Assembly: GCA_937967995.1 (NCBI GenBank) | Contig: CALBTB010000009.1 | Span: 310,001 to 374,000, forward strand | DNA length: 64,000 nucleotides | Origin: an uncultured Gammaproteobacteria bacterium | GTDB taxonomy: Bacteria > Pseudomonadota > Gammaproteobacteria > UBA6429 > Thiohalophilaceae | Direction: 5' to 3' | Part shown: in pieces, positions 1 to 8,950 of the stretch | Layout of the letters: each line of letters starts with the position of its first letter | Numbering within the stretch: position 1 is the stretch's first letter | The notes under the pieces: generated by a model | Seen by the model: only the letters and a program-made list of their open reading frames with translations | Told to the model about the DNA's origin: nothing | Database searches by the model: none | Translations under genes and position numbers: made by a program

Positions 1-654
1 CAGCAGGCTGTGTTCAAGGGAATTGGCGTACCGGTTATCACCGATTACGAAATCTGGAAAGATAATCCTGAAAAAGTATTCGGTGTCAGCAAGGCCTGGG
101 CGGACAAATATCCTAACACGCATATTCGTGTCGTTAAGGCACTGATTCGTGCAGCTGACTGGCTGGACAAGGACAACAACAAGAACCGCCCTGAAGCAGT
201 AAAAATTCTTTCCAAGAGCCAGTATGTTGGTGCAGATTATGACGTTATTGCAAACAGCATGACCGGTACCTTTGAGTACGAAAAAGGCGACAAGCGCCCC
301 GTGCCGGATTTCAATGTTTTCTTCCGTTATTACGCCACATACCCGTATTACAGTGATGCGATCTGGTACCTGACCCAGATGCGCCGCTGGGGACAAATTT
401 CGGATCATAAACCGGACAACTGGTACAAGGACATCGCTAAAAAAGTATATCGTCCTGATATCTATGCACAGGCTGCCAAAGAGTTGATTAAAGAAGGCAA
501 ACTGGCTGCCAAAGACTTTCCGGACTTTGAAAAAGAAACCGGATTCCGTAAACCTCAGACACATTTCATTGATGGCATTACCTATGACGGCACCAAGCCC
601 AATGACTATCTGAAGAAGTTTCCGATTGGTTTAAAAGGTAAAGACAAGATTTAA
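1..654 (+). CDS. nrtA: Nitrate ABC transporter substrate-binding protein, C-terminal part
   Basis: The reading frame is already open at the first base, so this is the last 217 codons of a longer gene; the GTG at 10 is not a credible start. The protein resembles the C-terminal half of NrtA/CmpA-type solute-binding proteins that capture nitrate or nitrite in the periplasm, with aromatic-rich stretches (FFRYYATYPYYSDAIWYLTQ) and the closing helices typical of that family. It is followed after 17 bases by a permease and then an ATPase, which completes an ABC importer. Substrate nitrate is inferred from family and from the nitrate reduction genes nearby; bicarbonate (CmpA) or a related anion is the alternative. 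Confidence 0.85.
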   Translation, partial: QQAVFKGIGVPVITDYEIWKDNPEKVFGVSKAWADKYPNTHIRVVKALIRAADWLDKDNNKNRPEAVKILSKSQYVGADYDVIANSMTGTFEYEKGDKRPVPDFNVFFRYYATYPYYSDAIWYLTQMRRWGQISDHKPDNWYKDIAKKVYRPDIYAQAAKELIKEGKLAAKDFPDFEKETGFRKPQTHFIDGITYDGTKPNDYLKKFPIGLKGKDKI

Positions 655-671
655 TTTTTAATGAGGGTTGA

Positions 672-1643
672 ATGATGAATCTTGCATCAGCAATAATTTT
701 AGATAAGGTAAAAGATCCAAAAGTGGTCTTTAACAAGCTTGGCGTACCGTTAATATCTATTGCCATCTTCCTGCTTTTATGGGGTGCGGTAGCATCTCAA
801 ATTAAAACGTCGCTGGGTGTCGTGCCCGGCCCGGGCAAGGTCTGGGAACAAACCGTGACGCTGTATGACGAACATATGGAAGAGCGCGACAAGGAAACGG
901 CATTCTATGAGCGTCAACATAAACGTAACGAACGTAAACTGGCAAGCAATCCGGACGCCGAAGTAAAAATTCGCGCCTATACGGGAAAGCCGACGTTCTT
1001 TGATCAGATTGTCACCAGTATTGTCACCGTACTGACAGGATTTCTGGTGGCAACCCTGATTGCGATTCCCATCGGTATAATCTGCGGACTGAGCAGCACG
1101 CTTTATACTGCACTAAATCCGATTATTCAGATGTTCAAACCGGTTTCACCTCTGGCCTGGTTGCCCATCGTGACAATGATCGTCAGTGCCGTTTATATCA
1201 CCGATGACCCGTTGTTTGAGAAGTCTTTTCTCAATTCGGCCATCACAGTGACCTTGTGCTGCATGTGGCCAACCATCATTAATACGACCGTTGGTGTGTC
1301 GTCTATTAACAAGGACCTGGTCAATGTCAGTCGCGTCCTGCGTCTTGGCTGGATGACGAATATCTTTAAAATCGTGTTGCCATCATCCATTCCGATGATG
1401 TTTGCGGGTCTGCGTGTTTCTCTTGGTATTGGCTGGATGGTTCTTATCGCAGCTGAAATGCTGGCACAAAATCCAGGCCTCGGAAAATTTGTCTGGGATG
1501 AATTCCAGAATGGCAGTTCCAATTCGCTGGCCAGAATCATGGTGGCAGTACTGGCAATTGGCCTGATTGGCTTTCTGCTGGACAGGATGATGCTGTTACT
1601 ACAGCGTCGGGTTAACTGGGACAAGAGCGCAACCTTAAGATAA
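672..1643 (+). CDS. nrtB: Nitrate ABC transporter permease
   Basis: A 323-residue inner-membrane permease of the NrtB/SsuC/TauC type (BPD_transp_1 fold). A first membrane segment lies near residues 25-45, followed by a charged cytoplasmic or periplasmic insert (about 60-105) and a core of membrane helices from about 115 to the end. The ABC-contacting loop is visible around the stretch SRVLRLGWMTNIFKIVLPSSIP (residues about 220-240), which fits the EAA-type motif. ATG ATG at 672/675 follows a GAGGGTTG-like ribosome site, so either Met may start. It lies between nrtA and the ATPase in one transcription unit. Confidence 0.88.
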   Translation: MMNLASAIILDKVKDPKVVFNKLGVPLISIAIFLLLWGAVASQIKTSLGVVPGPGKVWEQTVTLYDEHMEERDKETAFYERQHKRNERKLASNPDAEVKIRAYTGKPTFFDQIVTSIVTVLTGFLVATLIAIPIGIICGLSSTLYTALNPIIQMFKPVSPLAWLPIVTMIVSAVYITDDPLFEKSFLNSAITVTLCCMWPTIINTTVGVSSINKDLVNVSRVLRLGWMTNIFKIVLPSSIPMMFAGLRVSLGIGWMVLIAAEMLAQNPGLGKFVWDEFQNGSSNSLARIMVAVLAIGLIGFLLDRMMLLLQRRVNWDKSATLR

Positions 1644-1657
1644 TCGGGAGAAAAATA

Positions 1658-2479
1658 ATGGCACATCTTGAAATTTCACATATGTCGATGGAATTTGAAA
1701 CACCAGACGGTCCTTTTCGTGCGCTTGATGATATTCAGCTGACAATCGGTAAAGGTGAATTTGTCTCGTTGATTGGTCACTCCGGTTGCGGTAAATCCAC
1801 CGTGCTCAATGTTGTCGCAGGTCTTTACCAGGCAACAACCGGTGGTGTTATTCTGGACGGCAAGGAAGTCAATGAGCCGGGGCCGGACAGGGCAGTGGTG
1901 TTTCAAAATCACTCGTTATTACCCTGGCTAACGGCGTATGAAAATGTCGAACTGGCCGTCAGGCAGGTGTTTAAAGGTATAAAGTCCAAAGCGGAAATGC
2001 GTGACTGGGTTATTCATAACCTGGAACTGGTCCACATGGAGCACGCCATGCACAAACGCCCGGATGAAATCTCCGGCGGTATGAAACAACGGGTCGGTAT
2101 TGCGCGCGCCTTGTCCATGGAACCGAAGGTGCTACTGATGGATGAACCGTTTGGTGCACTCGATGCATTGACCCGGGCACACATGCAGGATTCTCTGATA
2201 GAAATCCAGGCGCGCCTGAATAATACCGTCATCATGATCACCCATGACGTGGATGAGGCCGTCTTACTGTCTGACCGCATTGTGATGATGACCAACGGAC
2301 CTGCTGCACAGGTCGGGGAAATCATGTCGATTGATCTGCCACGCCCACGTAACCGGGTTGTTCTTGCCGATAGCTCTGAATACAACCACTATCGTGCGGG
2401 CGTTCTCAAGTTTCTTTATGAACGGCAAAAATCTGAAGACAAAGGTCTGCGCGTGGTCAAATCAAGCAAAGCTGCCTGA
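1658..2479 (+). CDS. nrtC: Nitrate ABC transporter ATP-binding protein
   Basis: A 273-residue ATPase that powers the importer encoded just upstream. It has Walker A GHSGCGKST near residue 40, Q-loop FQNHSLLPW near 84, signature SGGMKQR near 138, Walker B VLLMDEPFGALD near 160 and the switch His in ITHDVDEA near 194. It is a single ABC domain without the NrtA-like C-terminal fusion found in cyanobacterial NrtC, so it is closer in layout to NrtD, SsuB or TauB. A GGGAGAAAAATA ribosome site lies just before the ATG. Last gene of the importer operon, converging on the kinase gene that ends at 2510. Confidence 0.87.
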   Translation: MAHLEISHMSMEFETPDGPFRALDDIQLTIGKGEFVSLIGHSGCGKSTVLNVVAGLYQATTGGVILDGKEVNEPGPDRAVVFQNHSLLPWLTAYENVELAVRQVFKGIKSKAEMRDWVIHNLELVHMEHAMHKRPDEISGGMKQRVGIARALSMEPKVLLMDEPFGALDALTRAHMQDSLIEIQARLNNTVIMITHDVDEAVLLSDRIVMMTNGPAAQVGEIMSIDLPRPRNRVVLADSSEYNHYRAGVLKFLYERQKSEDKGLRVVKSSKAA

Positions 2480-2509
2480 AGAATTATTCAACCCTCGCCA
2501 TGGATGGCT

Positions 2510-4216
2510 TTATTTAAATAACAAATACAGCAGAATACAATTGCTTATAAATAAGGCAAGCGCAATAAATCTCCACACTTTTACAGGATTGCGTTCCAGG
2601 AATGGAATAAAATCCTCGCTGCCCGGATCAGTATCAGGATGGGATAACGCATAAACAAATTCTGAAATATCCGCATAACGATTTTGCGGATTAATTTGCA
2701 CGGCTTTCGCCAGTGTCTTGTCAAGCCAGTAAGGCAAGTCCTGGCGAACTTCACGAATTGATTTGTATTGTAAGCGATAAATGTTTCGCGCTGTCATTTC
2801 CCTGGCATAGGGTAGCTTGCCGCATAAAAGCTCATAGGTTATGACACCGAGAGAGAAAAGATCAGAAAGTGCTGTGCCACGCTGATCAAGATGATATTCA
2901 GGTGCGGAATAGTTAACTGTGCCAAGCACACCCCGGGATTCCAGCGGTGTGCTGATTTCCTCGATCCCGGCAATTTTGGTCGAACCGAAATCGATGATCT
3001 TAACTGTGCCATGCTTGTCGATCAGAATATTCTCGGGTTTAAGGTCCTGGTGAATCATTTCCAGGCGATGAAAAGCACGCAGCCCAAGCATGATCTGTTC
3101 GACAATCGTACGTACGATCTGCAAATCCGGTTCAGGATTGTCCGTCATCCATTGTCGCAGGCTGATTCCCTCGACATATTCAGTCACATAATACAGGCAC
3201 TGGCGTTCACGACGGGATGTCACTACTTTCAGCACATGCGAATTGGATATGCGCCTTCCTACCCATTCTTCATGTAGAAACTGGTTGATATACAATGGAT
3301 CGTCTTCAAAATTTATGGATGGCGCCTTAAGAATCAAGGTTTGGTTACTGTGAGTATCTTCCACCAGATATACTTCGGTACGATTGGTGGAATGCAGATG
3401 CCTGAGTACCTTGTATCCATCAAGAATTTGACCGGGTTCAAGCACGGGTGGAAAGGGCAGTTCAGTCAGGCGTTTGTAAAATTCGTCTTCATTTTCCTTT
3501 GGCAGTTGTTTTATACGAACAACCTGGCAGGTAACGTTGTCATGGCTTTTGTTAGCCAGCGCAAGATCAACAATTTGCTCTGCGGCCATATCCAGCGTAT
3601 CGCACTGCTTGATTGCCTCAATAAATTCCTGGTTCCTGATGAACTCATAGACACCATCAGATACCAGAATAAAAACGTCACCACGCTTTAAATTGATTTC
3701 CCTGTAGTCGATATCCATCATCAGGTCCATACCCATGGCCCTGGACAGGAATTCCTTGCTTTCACTGATCACAACCTTATGGTCGGTTGTGAGGCACTCA
3801 AGTAATCCGTCGCGCAGTAAATAGATTCGTGTGTCACCGACATGGAACAGGTAACCGGTATTTGATTTTAAAACCAGCGCAGAAAAGGTCGTCACCATGC
3901 CACTGGCTGTATGATAGCGGCGCTGGCTGTTGCCATGTAGCCAGTGATTTAATGCAGACAGGACCTTGTGGACCGAAGTTTTGACGGTCCAGCTTTCCGG
4001 TGTACTGTAATAATCTGTCAGAAAGCCATCAATAGAAGCCTGTGAGGCTTCCATGCCTGCTTCACTTCCGCTTACGCCATCGGCGATACCGATAGCGATG
4101 CCTTTGGTGGTTAACAGCAGATCATCCGGTATGCGAATGCCACACGCATCTTCATTACGGTGCTTGATACCAGCCTTGCTAGACTGGCCCGATTCGATGA
4201 CGAGTTTTGCGCACAT
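2510..4216 (-). CDS. Bifunctional PP2C-type phosphatase / Ser-Thr protein kinase with C-terminal membrane anchor
   Basis: A 568-residue fusion. Residues 1 to about 240 are a PP2C (SpoIIE-like) phosphatase with the metal-binding motifs GIADGVSG, GDTRIYLL and LVSDGVYEF. Residues from about 265 to 525 form a eukaryotic-like kinase with catalytic loop HQDLKPEN (HQD instead of the usual HRD), DFG in IIDFGSTKI and an APE-like SAPEY. The last about 20 residues (FIALALFISNCILLYLLF) are one membrane helix, so the enzyme should sit on the inner face of the membrane. It starts 18 bases after narK on the same strand and is probably cotranscribed. The natural inference is that it tunes nitrate uptake or assimilation post-translationally; the target cannot be read from the sequence. 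Confidence 0.85.
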   Translation of the reverse strand: MCAKLVIESGQSSKAGIKHRNEDACGIRIPDDLLLTTKGIAIGIADGVSGSEAGMEASQASIDGFLTDYYSTPESWTVKTSVHKVLSALNHWLHGNSQRRYHTASGMVTTFSALVLKSNTGYLFHVGDTRIYLLRDGLLECLTTDHKVVISESKEFLSRAMGMDLMMDIDYREINLKRGDVFILVSDGVYEFIRNQEFIEAIKQCDTLDMAAEQIVDLALANKSHDNVTCQVVRIKQLPKENEDEFYKRLTELPFPPVLEPGQILDGYKVLRHLHSTNRTEVYLVEDTHSNQTLILKAPSINFEDDPLYINQFLHEEWVGRRISNSHVLKVVTSRRERQCLYYVTEYVEGISLRQWMTDNPEPDLQIVRTIVEQIMLGLRAFHRLEMIHQDLKPENILIDKHGTVKIIDFGSTKIAGIEEISTPLESRGVLGTVNYSAPEYHLDQRGTALSDLFSLGVITYELLCGKLPYAREMTARNIYRLQYKSIREVRQDLPYWLDKTLAKAVQINPQNRYADISEFVYALSHPDTDPGSEDFIPFLERNPVKVWRFIALALFISNCILLYLLFK

Positions 4217-4234
4217 AGGCTCATCATAGCACTG

Positions 4235-5716
4235 TTAGTTGACTTCAATCATCTGCACGGTGCCATCCGGCAACACTTCTGTCATGTGTCCTTTGGGCTC
4301 TTCCAGGAAGAAGAATACTGCGACAATTGTGACAAGCGCAGCCAGTCCTATCACCATGAAGAAGATTTGTGGCGTGACAAACGATAACACGGTCAGAAAT
4401 GAAACCGCACCGACATTACCATAAGCACCCGTCATACCGGCAACCTGTCCGGTTAAGCGACGTTTAACCAGTGGTACCAGGGCAAAAACGGCGCCTTCAC
4501 CTGATTGTACGAAGAAAGAACATCCCATGGTGATAATGACTGCCAGTAGTAACGGCCAGGAGCTGTCGATTTGCCCCATCAGAAAATAACCGACTGCCAG
4601 ACCAACCAGGAGAATCAACAGTGTTTTCTTGCGACCAAATTTATCGCTGAACAGTCCGCCACTGGGGCGCGCTACCAGGTTCATGAAAGCATAACCCGAT
4701 GCGAGCAGGCCGGCTGTTACCTGTGATAACTCAAATGTATCCATAAAGAAGAGTGGCAACATGGAAACAACAGCCAGTTCGGAACCAAAAGTAACCAGAT
4801 AGGCGAGATCGAGTACAGCAACCTGCTTGAACTTGTAACGCTCTATTTCGGGTACCGGTTCCTTGAAAATATGACTATTGACCTGGAAGACTCGAATTGT
4901 CTGAAAGACGTATATACCAATCAATACCAGGTAAATACTGTTTTCGATTGTTGCGCTAAGCATTTTAAGATTGTCTGCACCCAGTTTCCACGTTAATACC
5001 GCGAGCGCCGCATACATCGGAATATTCATAATCAGGTACAGGAATAAATCACCTTTACTGGACACTTCCATGGCACCGGAACGTTTGGGTTTAAAATAGG
5101 TAGAACCCTTTGGCGTGTCTGAGACGCTGAAAAAGTAAATCGCAGAATAAACCAGCGCGAGTACACCGGTGATGCCAATCGCATAACGCCAGCCATCATC
5201 ACCACCGAACAGCAGGGCGATAGTCGGCAGTGACAGTGCAGCCGCGGCGGACCCGAAATTACCCCATCCACCATAGATACCTTCTGCCACACCCACCTGT
5301 TTGGCCGGGAACCACTCGCTAACCATGCGAATACCGATAACAAAACCGGCACCGACAAAACCCAGTAAGAATCGCATCAAGGCCAGGCGCTCGTAATTGT
5401 CGGCAAAGGCAAAACCAAAGCACAGGAAGCTGGAAATAAACAACAGGAGCGAATACATGCGTCTTGGACCAAATGCGTCCACCAGCATGCCGATGATGAT
5501 ACGGGCCGGAATCGTCAATGCGACGTTAAGAATTAACAGGGCCTTGATTTGCTGGTCGGTAAGATCAAAAGCCTTCCCGATAGATCCCAGTAGAGGTGCA
5601 TGGTTGAACCATACGTAAAAACTCAGGAAAAATGCAAACCAGGTTAAATGGAGAATTCGGGTTTTACCGCTAAACGAGAATAAGTTTAATTTTGAGGCAC
5701 TGTCCTGCGAAGCCAT
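4235..5716 (-). CDS. narK: Nitrate/nitrite transporter, NarK/NasA type (MFS)
   Basis: A 493-residue major facilitator with twelve predicted membrane helices. It has the nitrate-signature-like glycine-rich stretches GFVGAGFVIGIRMVSEWFP and GIYGGWGNFGSAAAAL in the first half and AGMTGAYGNVGAVSF in the second, which mark the NNP (nitrate-nitrite porter) family. The central loop is longer than in NasA and contains two extra hydrophobic segments. ATG at 5716 has AGGAG nine bases upstream. It is divergent from nirB across a gap with NtrC and sigma-54 signals and precedes the phosphatase-kinase gene, which supports an assimilatory role. It would be a second nitrate entry route beside the ABC importer. 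Confidence 0.88.
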   Translation of the reverse strand: MASQDSASKLNLFSFSGKTRILHLTWFAFFLSFYVWFNHAPLLGSIGKAFDLTDQQIKALLILNVALTIPARIIIGMLVDAFGPRRMYSLLLFISSFLCFGFAFADNYERLALMRFLLGFVGAGFVIGIRMVSEWFPAKQVGVAEGIYGGWGNFGSAAAALSLPTIALLFGGDDGWRYAIGITGVLALVYSAIYFFSVSDTPKGSTYFKPKRSGAMEVSSKGDLFLYLIMNIPMYAALAVLTWKLGADNLKMLSATIENSIYLVLIGIYVFQTIRVFQVNSHIFKEPVPEIERYKFKQVAVLDLAYLVTFGSELAVVSMLPLFFMDTFELSQVTAGLLASGYAFMNLVARPSGGLFSDKFGRKKTLLILLVGLAVGYFLMGQIDSSWPLLLAVIITMGCSFFVQSGEGAVFALVPLVKRRLTGQVAGMTGAYGNVGAVSFLTVLSFVTPQIFFMVIGLAALVTIVAVFFFLEEPKGHMTEVLPDGTVQMIEVN

Positions 5717-5761
5717 GTGGCTAAACTCCTGTTTTAAAATTCAATCAACCAGCTCGCCTAT

Positions 5762-5777
5762 TACAAACTTTGTGCCA
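5762..5777 (-). promoter_or_regulatory. Candidate sigma-54 promoter for narK
   Basis: On the minus strand TGGCAC, five bases, TTGTA matches the -24/-12 sigma-54 pattern, except that the usual TTGCA has T in place of the important C. The spacing is right, and a start about 12 bases downstream would leave a leader of about 35 bases before the narK ATG. It shares the intergenic region with a strong sigma-54 promoter for nirB. Confidence 0.5.
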
Positions 5778-5839
5778 GTTTTGTAACATGTTGTTTTATT
5801 TAGTATTTATTTTTTCGCGTAGAATTCTCAGGCCAATAT

Positions 5840-5856
5840 TGCACATGTATTGTGCA
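5840..5856. promoter_or_regulatory. NtrC-type binding dyad
   Basis: TGCAC-N7-GTGCA, a perfect 17-base dyad matching the established enteric NtrC consensus. It sits about 205 bases upstream of the nirB -24/-12 promoter and about 60 bases upstream of the possible narK promoter, as expected of an enhancer. Half-site-like GTGCAC elements near 5882 and 5946 may be further contacts. Confidence 0.7.
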
Positions 5857-6060
5857 TAAACAGCCTGAGCACGACGCATCAGTGCACAGAAACGGGCAGG
5901 TAATCTCGCCCGTAATGCATTGTTGTGAAGCAACTTTAAAGCACTGTGCACCAATCCTGTTCAGTCTGTTCTCTCCATTTCGGGATAGTTCAGCCCTATC
6001 TAAGTAAATATTTCATTTAAAAACAATATGTTATCAAATAATTAAGATTTTGCTAATAAA

Positions 6061-6076
6061 TGGCACAACAGTTGCT
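6061..6076 (+). promoter_or_regulatory. Sigma-54 (RpoN) promoter of the nirB operon
   Basis: TGGCAC-N5-TTGCT is a complete match to the -24/-12 RpoN promoter core. Transcription would begin near 6087, giving a short leader of about 30 bases to the nirB start at 6117. With the NtrC dyad upstream it predicts activation under nitrogen limitation. Confidence 0.82.
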
Positions 6077-6116
6077 CTACCGGTTGTAATTAGTCAGTAA
6101 AAGCATGGAGACAGGC

Positions 6117-8552
6117 ATGAAAGAACGATTGGTTGTTATCGGAAACGGTATGGCCGGTATACGCGCACTCGAGGAATTACTCAAGATTGCACCGGAACAG
6201 TATGACATTACGGTGTTTGGCGCCGAACCCTATGAAAACTACAACCGCATCATGCTGTCACCCGTGCTGGCCGGTGAAAAAACCATTGACGATATCATTC
6301 TGAACGACGCCGCTTGGTATGAAGATAACAATATTACCTTGCATAAAGGCAAAGAAATTTCTGAAATCAATCGGGCATCTCGTCAGGTCATAGCTTCTGA
6401 CGGAACAACGGCTGAGTATGATCGCCTGTTAATTGCCACCGGTTCGAATCCATTTATTCTGCCACTGCCCGGAAATGATCTTGAAGGTGTCATTTCATTC
6501 AGAGACATACACGATGTCAATGTCATGATTGATGTTGCCAAACAGCATAAACACGCGGTTGTTATTGGTGGTGGTTTACTGGGACTGGAAGCTGCAAATG
6601 GATTGATGCAGCAGGGTATGAGTGTCACCGTTGTGCATCTGATGGACACATTGATGGAACGCCAGCTTGATGCGCCGGCAGCGAACATGCTGCGTAAATC
6701 CCTCGAAGAACGTGGCATGCATTTCCTGTTGTCTGCTCAGACAGAGGCGATCATCGGAAAACAGCGGGTCGAAAAAGTACGTCTGAAAGATGGAACTGAA
6801 ATCTATGCTGACCTGGTGGTCATGGCCGTGGGAATTCGCCCGAATATCGAGCTGGCAAAGAAAAGCGGTATTCATTGCGAACGAGGCATTGTGGTTAACG
6901 ATACATTACAGACCTACGATCCCCGTATCTATGCGGTCGGCGAATGTGTACAACATCGCGGACAGGCTTATGGGCTGGTTGCACCGTTATTTGAAATGGC
7001 CAAAGTGTGTGCCAATCATCTTGCGCAACATGGTATTGGCCGCTATGAAGGGTCGATAACTTCTACCAAACTGAAAGTCACCGGCATTGATCTGTTTTCG
7101 GCCGGAGATTTTAATGGTAACGACAACACAGAAGAACTTATTTTCCAGGATGCGGCGAGCGGTGTTTATCGCAAACTGGTTGTGCAGGACAATCGCATCA
7201 AGGGCGCTGTCATGTACGGAGACACGATTGATGGTACCTGGTACTTCGATCTGATGCGTGACGAAACTGACATATCCGACTTTCGTTCAACACTTCTGTT
7301 TGGTCAGGCACATCTTGGCGATTCTGGCCATGGTGATGACAACCGTGTCGTATCCATGTCTGACAGTGCCGAAATCTGTGGCTGTAATGGTGTCTGCAAG
7401 GGTGACATCATCAAGTCCATCACCGAAAAGAAACTGTTTACGCTTGAAGATGTGCGCGCACACACCAAGGCATCCAGCTCCTGTGGTTCCTGTACCGGAC
7501 TGGTCGAAGCCTTACTGGCACATACGGTCGGTGGTGATTATTCCGTTGCGCCGCATCAAAAACCCCTGTGCGGTTGTACCGATCATACGCATGACGATAT
7601 TCGCCGCGTCATTCGCGAACAGGAACTGAAATCCATCCCGGCTGTACGCGAATTCCTGGAGTGGAAAACACCCGATGGCTGTCCAAAGTGCCGAACAGCG
7701 CTGAACTATTACCTGGTTTGCCAGTGGCCGGATCTCAAGACCGATGATTCCCAGTCACGCTTCATTAATGAACGTGCCCATGCCAATATTCAGAAAGACG
7801 GTACCTTTTCGGTCATTCCAAGAATGTGGGGTGGCGGTACCACGCCAAATGAATTACGTGCCATCGCCGACGTGGCTGAGAAATTCAAGGTCAAGACTGT
7901 TCATGTGACAGGTGGTCAACGCATTGCCCTGTACGGTCTGAAGAAAGAAGAGTTACCGGTCATCTGGAAAGATCTCAACGAGGCCGGTATGGTTTCCGGT
8001 CACGCTTATGGTAAGGCATTACGTACCGTAAAAACCTGCGTTGGAAAAGAATGGTGCCGCTTTGGTACACAGGATTCTACCCACCTGGGTATCGAGCTGG
8101 AAAAAATGACCTGGGGTTCCTGGATGCCACATAAATTCAAGATGGCGGTATCAGGCTGTCCACGAAATTGTGCCGAAGCAACGATTAAGGACTTTGGTGT
8201 TGTTTGTGTCGATTCCGGTTATGAACTGCATGTCGGTGGAAACGGCGGCATCAAGGTGCGCGCAACCGATCTGTTATGCAGCGTGAAAACGGAAGAAGAG
8301 GCAATGGAATACAGTGCCGCATTTATTCAGCTCTATCGTGAAGAAGCACATTATCTGGAGCGTACCGCACCCTGGATCGAGCGGGTCGGCCTGAGTTATG
8401 TGAAGGAAAAAATTGTTGAAGACGAAGAAAACCGTAAAGCACTGGCCGGACGCTTTCTTTATTCACAAAAATTCATGCAGGACGATCCCTGGAAGCAACG
8501 TGCTGAAGGTGCAGAGCAGCACGAATTCACACCCATCAAAAAAGTCGGCTGA
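6117..8552 (+). CDS. nirB: Assimilatory nitrite reductase [NAD(P)H], large subunit
   Basis: An 811-residue cytoplasmic enzyme that reduces nitrite to ammonium with NAD(P)H. From the N-terminus: an FAD-binding GNGMAG motif, an NAD(P) motif VVIGGGLLGLEAA near residue 150, a BFD-like [2Fe-2S] domain with CGCNGVCKG and CGSCTG near 420-470, then the sulfite/nitrite reductase half with siroheme/[4Fe-4S] ligands TCVGKEWC and CPRNC. Length fits NirB. An upstream in-frame ATG at 6105 lacks a ribosome site, while ATG 6117 has GGAGA seven bases before it, so the later start is preferred. nirD follows after 12 bases. Confidence 0.94.
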   Translation: MKERLVVIGNGMAGIRALEELLKIAPEQYDITVFGAEPYENYNRIMLSPVLAGEKTIDDIILNDAAWYEDNNITLHKGKEISEINRASRQVIASDGTTAEYDRLLIATGSNPFILPLPGNDLEGVISFRDIHDVNVMIDVAKQHKHAVVIGGGLLGLEAANGLMQQGMSVTVVHLMDTLMERQLDAPAANMLRKSLEERGMHFLLSAQTEAIIGKQRVEKVRLKDGTEIYADLVVMAVGIRPNIELAKKSGIHCERGIVVNDTLQTYDPRIYAVGECVQHRGQAYGLVAPLFEMAKVCANHLAQHGIGRYEGSITSTKLKVTGIDLFSAGDFNGNDNTEELIFQDAASGVYRKLVVQDNRIKGAVMYGDTIDGTWYFDLMRDETDISDFRSTLLFGQAHLGDSGHGDDNRVVSMSDSAEICGCNGVCKGDIIKSITEKKLFTLEDVRAHTKASSSCGSCTGLVEALLAHTVGGDYSVAPHQKPLCGCTDHTHDDIRRVIREQELKSIPAVREFLEWKTPDGCPKCRTALNYYLVCQWPDLKTDDSQSRFINERAHANIQKDGTFSVIPRMWGGGTTPNELRAIADVAEKFKVKTVHVTGGQRIALYGLKKEELPVIWKDLNEAGMVSGHAYGKALRTVKTCVGKEWCRFGTQDSTHLGIELEKMTWGSWMPHKFKMAVSGCPRNCAEATIKDFGVVCVDSGYELHVGGNGGIKVRATDLLCSVKTEEEAMEYSAAFIQLYREEAHYLERTAPWIERVGLSYVKEKIVEDEENRKALAGRFLYSQKFMQDDPWKQRAEGAEQHEFTPIKKVG

Positions 8553-8564
8553 GGACATATTACC

Positions 8565-8924
8565 ATGCAAGCAACGAAACAAAACGACATTACTGACTGG
8601 CTTGAAGTAGGCGAACTGGATTCAATTCCCAGGCTTGGGGCGCGTGTCGTACAAACACCGGACGGCGATATCGCCATATTTCGCACGGCTGACGACAGGG
8701 TATTTGCATTGCGTGATAAATGTCCGCACAAAGGTGGGCCATTATCACAGGGCATCGTACATGGTGACAGGGTCGCCTGCCCACTGCATGACTGGAAAAT
8801 CAGTCTTGACTCCGGCACGGCTGTTGCGCCGGATGAAGGCTGCGCCGCCAGTTTCCCGATCAAAATGGAAAATAATACCGTTTATTTGTCCCTGATACCC
8901 AATGAAGGCTGTCCTCAGGATTAA
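8565..8924 (+). CDS. nirD: Nitrite reductase small subunit
   Basis: A 119-residue Rieske-type ferredoxin-like protein with CPHKGG and CPLHDW, which supply the two Cys and two His of a [2Fe-2S] Rieske-type site. Enteric NirD lacks these ligands, whereas many environmental NirD proteins keep them. It partners NirB in NAD(P)H-dependent nitrite reduction. It lies 12 bases after nirB and 26 before the nitrate reductase, so all three are likely one operon. Confidence 0.9.
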   Translation: MQATKQNDITDWLEVGELDSIPRLGARVVQTPDGDIAIFRTADDRVFALRDKCPHKGGPLSQGIVHGDRVACPLHDWKISLDSGTAVAPDEGCAASFPIKMENNTVYLSLIPNEGCPQD

Positions 8925-8950
8925 TTCATAGTACGACAGGAAATTAACTT

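Noticed and set aside
10..654. GTG at 10 as a real start for the substrate-binding protein
   Set aside because: The frame is open from base 1, with a coding-like sequence and no ribosome site, so the gene is cut by the window edge.
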